Assembly (NCBI GenBank): GCA_045578665.1
Contig: JAZNKR010000139.1
Coordinates: 1-14,591 of the forward strand
From: HGM04593 sp045578665
GTDB lineage: Bacteria > Bacteroidota > Bacteroidia > Bacteroidales > Bacteroidaceae
Length of the DNA stretch: 14,591 nucleotides
Reading direction: 5' to 3'
Each line of letters opens with the position of its first letter. Position 1 is the first letter of the stretch. The position numbers and the translations under genes were made by a program. Below, piece after piece: positions 12,713-14,591 of this stretch. The notes below the pieces were generated by a model that ran no database searches, was not told the DNA's origin, and saw only the letters and a list, made by a program, of their open reading frames with translations.

Positions 12713-14584
12713 ATGGAAAACCACAAACTATCCGACTGGTTGCCGACCACCCGCAAAGAGGCCAAAGCAAGAGGGTGGGAAGAGCTCGACATCGTAATCT
12801 TCAGCGGTGATGCATACGTCGACCACCCATCGTTCGGTGCGGCAGTGATAGGACGCATCCTCGAAGCAGAGGGGCTGCGCGTAGCCATTGTGCCGCAGCC
12901 CAACTGGCAGGACGACCTGCGCGACTTCAAAAAGATGGGACGTCCACGGCTCTTCTTCGGTATATCGGCAGGGTGCATGGACTCCATGATAAACAAATAC
13001 ACTGCCGCCAAACGCTTCCGTTCGGAGGATGCATATTCGCCCGACGGCAAGCACAGCATGCGTCCCGAATATGCCACAACCGTCTACAGCACCATACTCA
13101 AACAGCTATACCCCGACAGTCTTGTAGTCATCGGAGGCATAGAGGCATCAATGCGCCGCTTCACACACTACGACTACTGGCAGGATTGCCTGAAGAAGAG
13201 CATACTCGTCGACAGCAAAGCCGACCTGCTTGTCTATGGAATGGGCGAACAGCCCATAATAGAGATAGCACGCAGACTCAAGAGACAATTGCAGGAGAGC
13301 GGCAGCGAATACATCACTGCACAATGTGCCGCCACCCTCACACGCGACATTCCCCAGACAGGCTATCTTGCCCGCAAAGAGGATGTTGCCACCCTGGAGA
13401 CTGCTGGCATATTACACAGCCATGAGGAGTGCATGCAGAGCAAGGAGAAGGAGGCTGAAAATTTCCGCGTAGTGGAACGCGAGTCGAACAAGCAGAAGGC
13501 AAAGAGACTGATACAACCCGTAGGCAACATGCTCACAGTGGTCAACCCACCCTATCCGCCAATGACAAGCGAACAGCTCGACCACAGTTTCGACCTGCCC
13601 TATACACGTCTGCCCCACCCCAAATACAACGGCAAACGCATTCCGGCATACGACATGATAAAATTCTCGGTGAACATCCACCGCGGATGTTTCGGCGGAT
13701 GCGCCTTCTGCACCATATCTGCCCATCAGGGAAAATTCATTGTCAGCCGCAGCGAGGAGAGCATCATCAGCGAAGTTGAGAAAATAACAAAAATGCCCGA
13801 CTTCAAGGGCTATCTCTCCGACCTCGGAGGTCCCTCGGCAAACATGTACAGGATGGGCGGCAAAGAGACGTCGCGATGCGAAAAATGCGCCCGTCCCTCG
13901 TGCATACAGCCATCAGTCTGCCCCAACCTCAACAGCGACCACACCCCGCTTCTCGACCTCTACCGCAAGGTAGACTCCATGCGCGGCATCAAAAAGAGCT
14001 TCATCGGCAGCGGTGTCCGCTACGACCTGCTTCTGCACAGAAGCGGTGATGAGAGACTGGACAGGAACACTGCACTCTACACCGAAGAACTTATAAAGAA
14101 CCATGTTAGCGGTCGTCTGAAGGTTGCACCCGAGCACACCGACGATGCTGTGCTCAAACTCATGCGCAAGCCTTCATTCTCGCAGTTCCGCAAGTTCAGG
14201 GAGATATTCAACCGCATCAACCGCGAGCACAACCTCAACCAGCAGCTTATACCTTATTTTATAAGCAGCCATCCGGGCAGCACACTGGAGAGCATGGCAA
14301 CCCTCGCGGCAGAGACCAAAGAGCTGAACTTCCATCTCGAACAGGTGCAGGACTTCACACCGACACCTATGACCATGTCTACCGAAATGTACTACACAGG
14401 CATAAACCCCGAAACGGGTGAAAAAGTATTCTGTGCAAGGAATATGCGCGAAAAGGAGGAGCAACGTCTCTTCTTCTTCTGGTACAAGAGTGAGGAACAG
14501 AAGAGAATAAAAATGATACTGAAAAAGATAGGCCGTCCGGATCTGTTGAAAAAAAAGTCGGATCGTAGCCATGTCGTTCTGTGA
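12713..14584 (+). CDS. ygiQ: YgiQ-family radical SAM protein
   Basis: A 623-aa protein complete within the window, stopping at TGA 14582-14584. The N-terminal half (about 1-290) is the YgiQ-type domain, starting with SDWLPTTRKEAKARGW and including GDAYVDHPSFG and GGIEASMRR. The radical SAM core follows with the 4Fe-4S ligands Cys326, Cys330 and Cys333 (CFGGCAFC), then SDLGGPSANMYRMGG. A further Cys group (389, 392, 397, 403; CEKCARPSC...C) follows as in other YgiQ proteins. The C-terminal region holds PEHTDDAVLKLMRKPS, HPGSTLESM and QVQDFTPTPMTMSTEMYYTG. The reaction of this family is not established. The start ATG has GGAGAAA just upstream. It is the last gene of the porW run; no terminator is visible before the window ends 7 bases later. 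Confidence 0.95.
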   Translation: MENHKLSDWLPTTRKEAKARGWEELDIVIFSGDAYVDHPSFGAAVIGRILEAEGLRVAIVPQPNWQDDLRDFKKMGRPRLFFGISAGCMDSMINKYTAAKRFRSEDAYSPDGKHSMRPEYATTVYSTILKQLYPDSLVVIGGIEASMRRFTHYDYWQDCLKKSILVDSKADLLVYGMGEQPIIEIARRLKRQLQESGSEYITAQCAATLTRDIPQTGYLARKEDVATLETAGILHSHEECMQSKEKEAENFRVVERESNKQKAKRLIQPVGNMLTVVNPPYPPMTSEQLDHSFDLPYTRLPHPKYNGKRIPAYDMIKFSVNIHRGCFGGCAFCTISAHQGKFIVSRSEESIISEVEKITKMPDFKGYLSDLGGPSANMYRMGGKETSRCEKCARPSCIQPSVCPNLNSDHTPLLDLYRKVDSMRGIKKSFIGSGVRYDLLLHRSGDERLDRNTALYTEELIKNHVSGRLKVAPEHTDDAVLKLMRKPSFSQFRKFREIFNRINREHNLNQQLIPYFISSHPGSTLESMATLAAETKELNFHLEQVQDFTPTPMTMSTEMYYTGINPETGEKVFCARNMREKEEQRLFFFWYKSEEQKRIKMILKKIGRPDLLKKKSDRSHVVL

Positions 14585-14591
14585 GCCAAGG

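Noticed and set aside
1..14591. CRISPR array, insertion sequence, phage or toxin-antitoxin genes
   Set aside because: No regularly spaced direct repeats, transposase or integrase motifs, or paired small toxin/antitoxin frames were found; all long frames outside those listed are shadows of real genes.

Overview
The window looks like chromosomal DNA from a member of the Bacteroidales, closest in flavour to Prevotellaceae, Porphyromonadaceae or Muribaculaceae; the genus cannot be fixed from the sequence alone. The signs are Bacteroidetes-type promoters with a TAnnTTTG -7 box, starts mostly without a Shine-Dalgarno sequence, lipoproteins with an acidic stretch right after the lipidated Cys, and PorW- and PorX-like proteins, which are restricted to Bacteroidetes. 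No insertion sequence, phage gene, CRISPR array or rRNA gene was seen.

The window is built around a divergent intergenic region at about 5807-6102. Everything left of it is on the minus strand. Reading leftwards: two FKBP-type prolyl isomerases in one operon (one cytoplasmic, one a lipoprotein) ending in a clear hairpin terminator; an Lrp/AsnC regulator 6 nt upstream of a fused peptidase that joins a C26 gamma-glutamyl hydrolase domain to an M19 dipeptidase domain; an uncharacterised acidic-tethered lipoprotein with its own promoter and terminator; and a tRNA-Pro(GGG) with promoter and terminator. The left 300 bases hold no recognisable gene, but they are full of nested inverted repeats and stay open in one minus-strand frame up to the window edge.

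Everything right of it is on the plus strand. A small membrane protein with a Cys/His cluster precedes a metal ABC-3 permease. A tightly packed run follows: a PorW/SprE-like TPR protein, PorX (response regulator fused to a PglZ phosphodiesterase), TsaE, a small Cys-tailed hypothetical protein, and a YgiQ-family radical SAM protein. PorW and PorX belong to the type IX secretion / gliding system of Bacteroidetes, although homologues may also occur in relatives without that system. No structural T9SS gene and no PorY kinase is in the window.

Most of the window is ordinary housekeeping and envelope DNA. The best leads are the C26-M19 fusion with its adjacent regulator, the structured element at the left edge, the Cys/His membrane protein beside the metal permease, a tiny ORF whose stop overlaps the TTG start of porW, and a terminator-like hairpin in the FKBP leader.
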